A DNA stretch of 64,000 bases from Monodelphis domestica (Eukaryota > Chordata > Mammalia > Didelphimorphia > Didelphidae), in the NCBI RefSeq assembly GCF_027887165.1, contig NC_077232.1, positions 16,069,755 to 16,133,754 on the forward strand. The letters are read 5' to 3'. Made by a program: the position numbers and the translations under genes. Shown piece by piece: positions 62,990 to 64,000 of this stretch (the stretch's first letter is position 1; every line of letters begins with the position of its first letter). Below the pieces are notes generated by a model. That model had not been told where the DNA came from, made no database searches, and saw only the letters and a list, made by a program, of their open reading frames with translations.

Positions 62990-63305
62990 CTGCATGCATG
63001 ATGTGAGACAAGAGCAAATCAATATTTTAGAGCTTTAGCAATATCCTGGCCACTGTGCTCATAGATGGAGATACAAAGAAAATTAAACATATAGTCCTAA
63101 CTCTGAAATAGGTCTTATTCTAATGGGAGAGGCAAGATGTAACTCACTAGAAACATCTGAGAAAAATATAGTGTGAATGAGAAGTTATCTCAAATGGAGA
63201 GGAGCTTGATAGGGGTAGAATAGGGCTGGAGGTGCAATAGGGGAATTGGACAGAGGACAAGAAAAAACCTGCAGAACAAAATTTGAGCTGAGACTTGAAG
63301 GAAGT
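62990..63305. other. Unassigned sequence
   Basis: No gene seen. The part GATGGAGATACAAAGAAAAT with TTATTCTAATGGGAGAGGCA looks like a widespread marsupial interspersed repeat, but I cannot name it. Confidence 0.35.
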
Positions 63306-63447
63306 GTAACATGGAAATCACTTTAAAATACTGATATATATTAATTTAAGGTCGCCAAGGAATTCAGCTATGTAATTCCTAAATGAAAACTCAAGTCAGC
63401 AGTCAACCTTTTATGGAGTTTTTAATTACAAACAGGAGGAAGAAAGG

Positions 63448-63510
<63 letters not shown>

Positions 63511-64000
63511 GGAGAGAAGGAAATAGGGCTTAAATACCCCTCTGCTTAGTCTTGGCCAAAGGCCCAAGCCCTTAGATAGCTGAGGCAAAGAAAAGAGATT
63601 GGTCCCTATCACTCACGTGACCAAAATGGAGAAACAGTCTCAGGGGCCTCCACCTCCAGCCTCCTTCAGAGCAAAACCTCCTCTCAGACCTCTCCAGGAG
63701 CTCTCCCTCCAGGACCTCTCTCCTCTCAGACTCCTTCAGAGCAAAACCTCTCAGAGCAAAACCTCCTCCTCCTCCTCCTCTCCTCAGACCCCGCTATCTT
63801 TAAGGAAACCATCTAAGTCCCCTCCCCTCAGTTCTCACATCTACCAATCACTACCCCTGTGCCAATGGTGGCTCTAGCTTAACCCAGGACCGCCCAGAGG
63901 TCTGTTTCCTTTGCACATGTCTGTTGAAGGTCATATTCTCAAATAATTAAATCTTGATCTTTGCTGCAGCCCTTCCTAAATTCTGTTACTCTGAGTAGGG
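63306..64000. mobile_element. Possible LTR, cut by window edge
   Basis: From TGTAACATGG onward the sequence has an LTR-like make-up: an AT-rich start, a long GA tract (63452-63506), then a C-rich part with imperfect repeats of CTTCAGAGCAAAACCTC (about 63665-63770). It has no coding signature. The end is outside the window, so the call rests on style and the TG start only. Confidence 0.35.
63452..63506. repeat. (GA)n microsatellite
   Basis: About 27 GA units. The serine/leucine frame on the minus strand is an artefact of it. Confidence 0.95.

Noticed and set aside
1-64000. Prokaryotic systems, CRISPR arrays, tRNA or rRNA genes
   Set aside because: None seen. The tRNA-like boxes belong to SINEs.

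Overview
The window is vertebrate nuclear DNA, most likely marsupial. The clues are tRNA-derived CORE-SINEs with a BovB/RTE-type tail, MAR1- and THER1/MIR-like SINEs, an L1 with the 3' end I associate with marsupials, and several families of LTR solo elements. These family names come from recall, not a database search, and I cannot name the species. There are no bacterial features. Nearly all long open frames are retroelement pieces or chance.

The host content is a tandem pair of intact MS4A-family genes (four-pass membrane proteins) on the minus strand, each with six coding exons and 217 codons: gene A at 4402-22731 and gene B at 31804-39394. All coding-exon borders have AG/GT splice sites and no exon has a stop. 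They sit in a head-to-tail segmental duplication: unit A is about 1241-29722 and unit B about 29723-43493. Unit B is close to the insertion-free state. Unit A has since gained a SINE with a solo LTR inside it (1256-2407), a near full-length L1 (8440-19322) in intron 3, and a 3.6-kb LTR element (25971-29585). The L1 itself carries a solo LTR in ORF2 (13220-13962) and another in its 3' UTR (15478-19110), and the latter is split by a 2.7-kb LTR element (16159-18873).

To the right lie a minus-strand class I endogenous retrovirus fragment (about 44090-48000), a wrecked third MS4A copy (about 48610-49365 and 62641-62800), and a 13.3-kb class I endogenous retrovirus with paired LTRs (49366-62640) that splits that copy. 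The retrovirus contains a solo LTR (52672-53649) and a 4.1-kb RTE-like non-LTR retrotransposon (56709-60775). LTR fragments cut by the window edges lie at 1-173 and about 63306-64000.

The most interesting biology is the contrast between the two MS4A genes. Their cytoplasmic N termini are identical in protein, while the exons carrying the two extracellular loops differ by 16 replacement changes against 1 silent change (hand count). This suggests the two paralogues are diverging in what they bind. All retroviral copies are treated as fossils.
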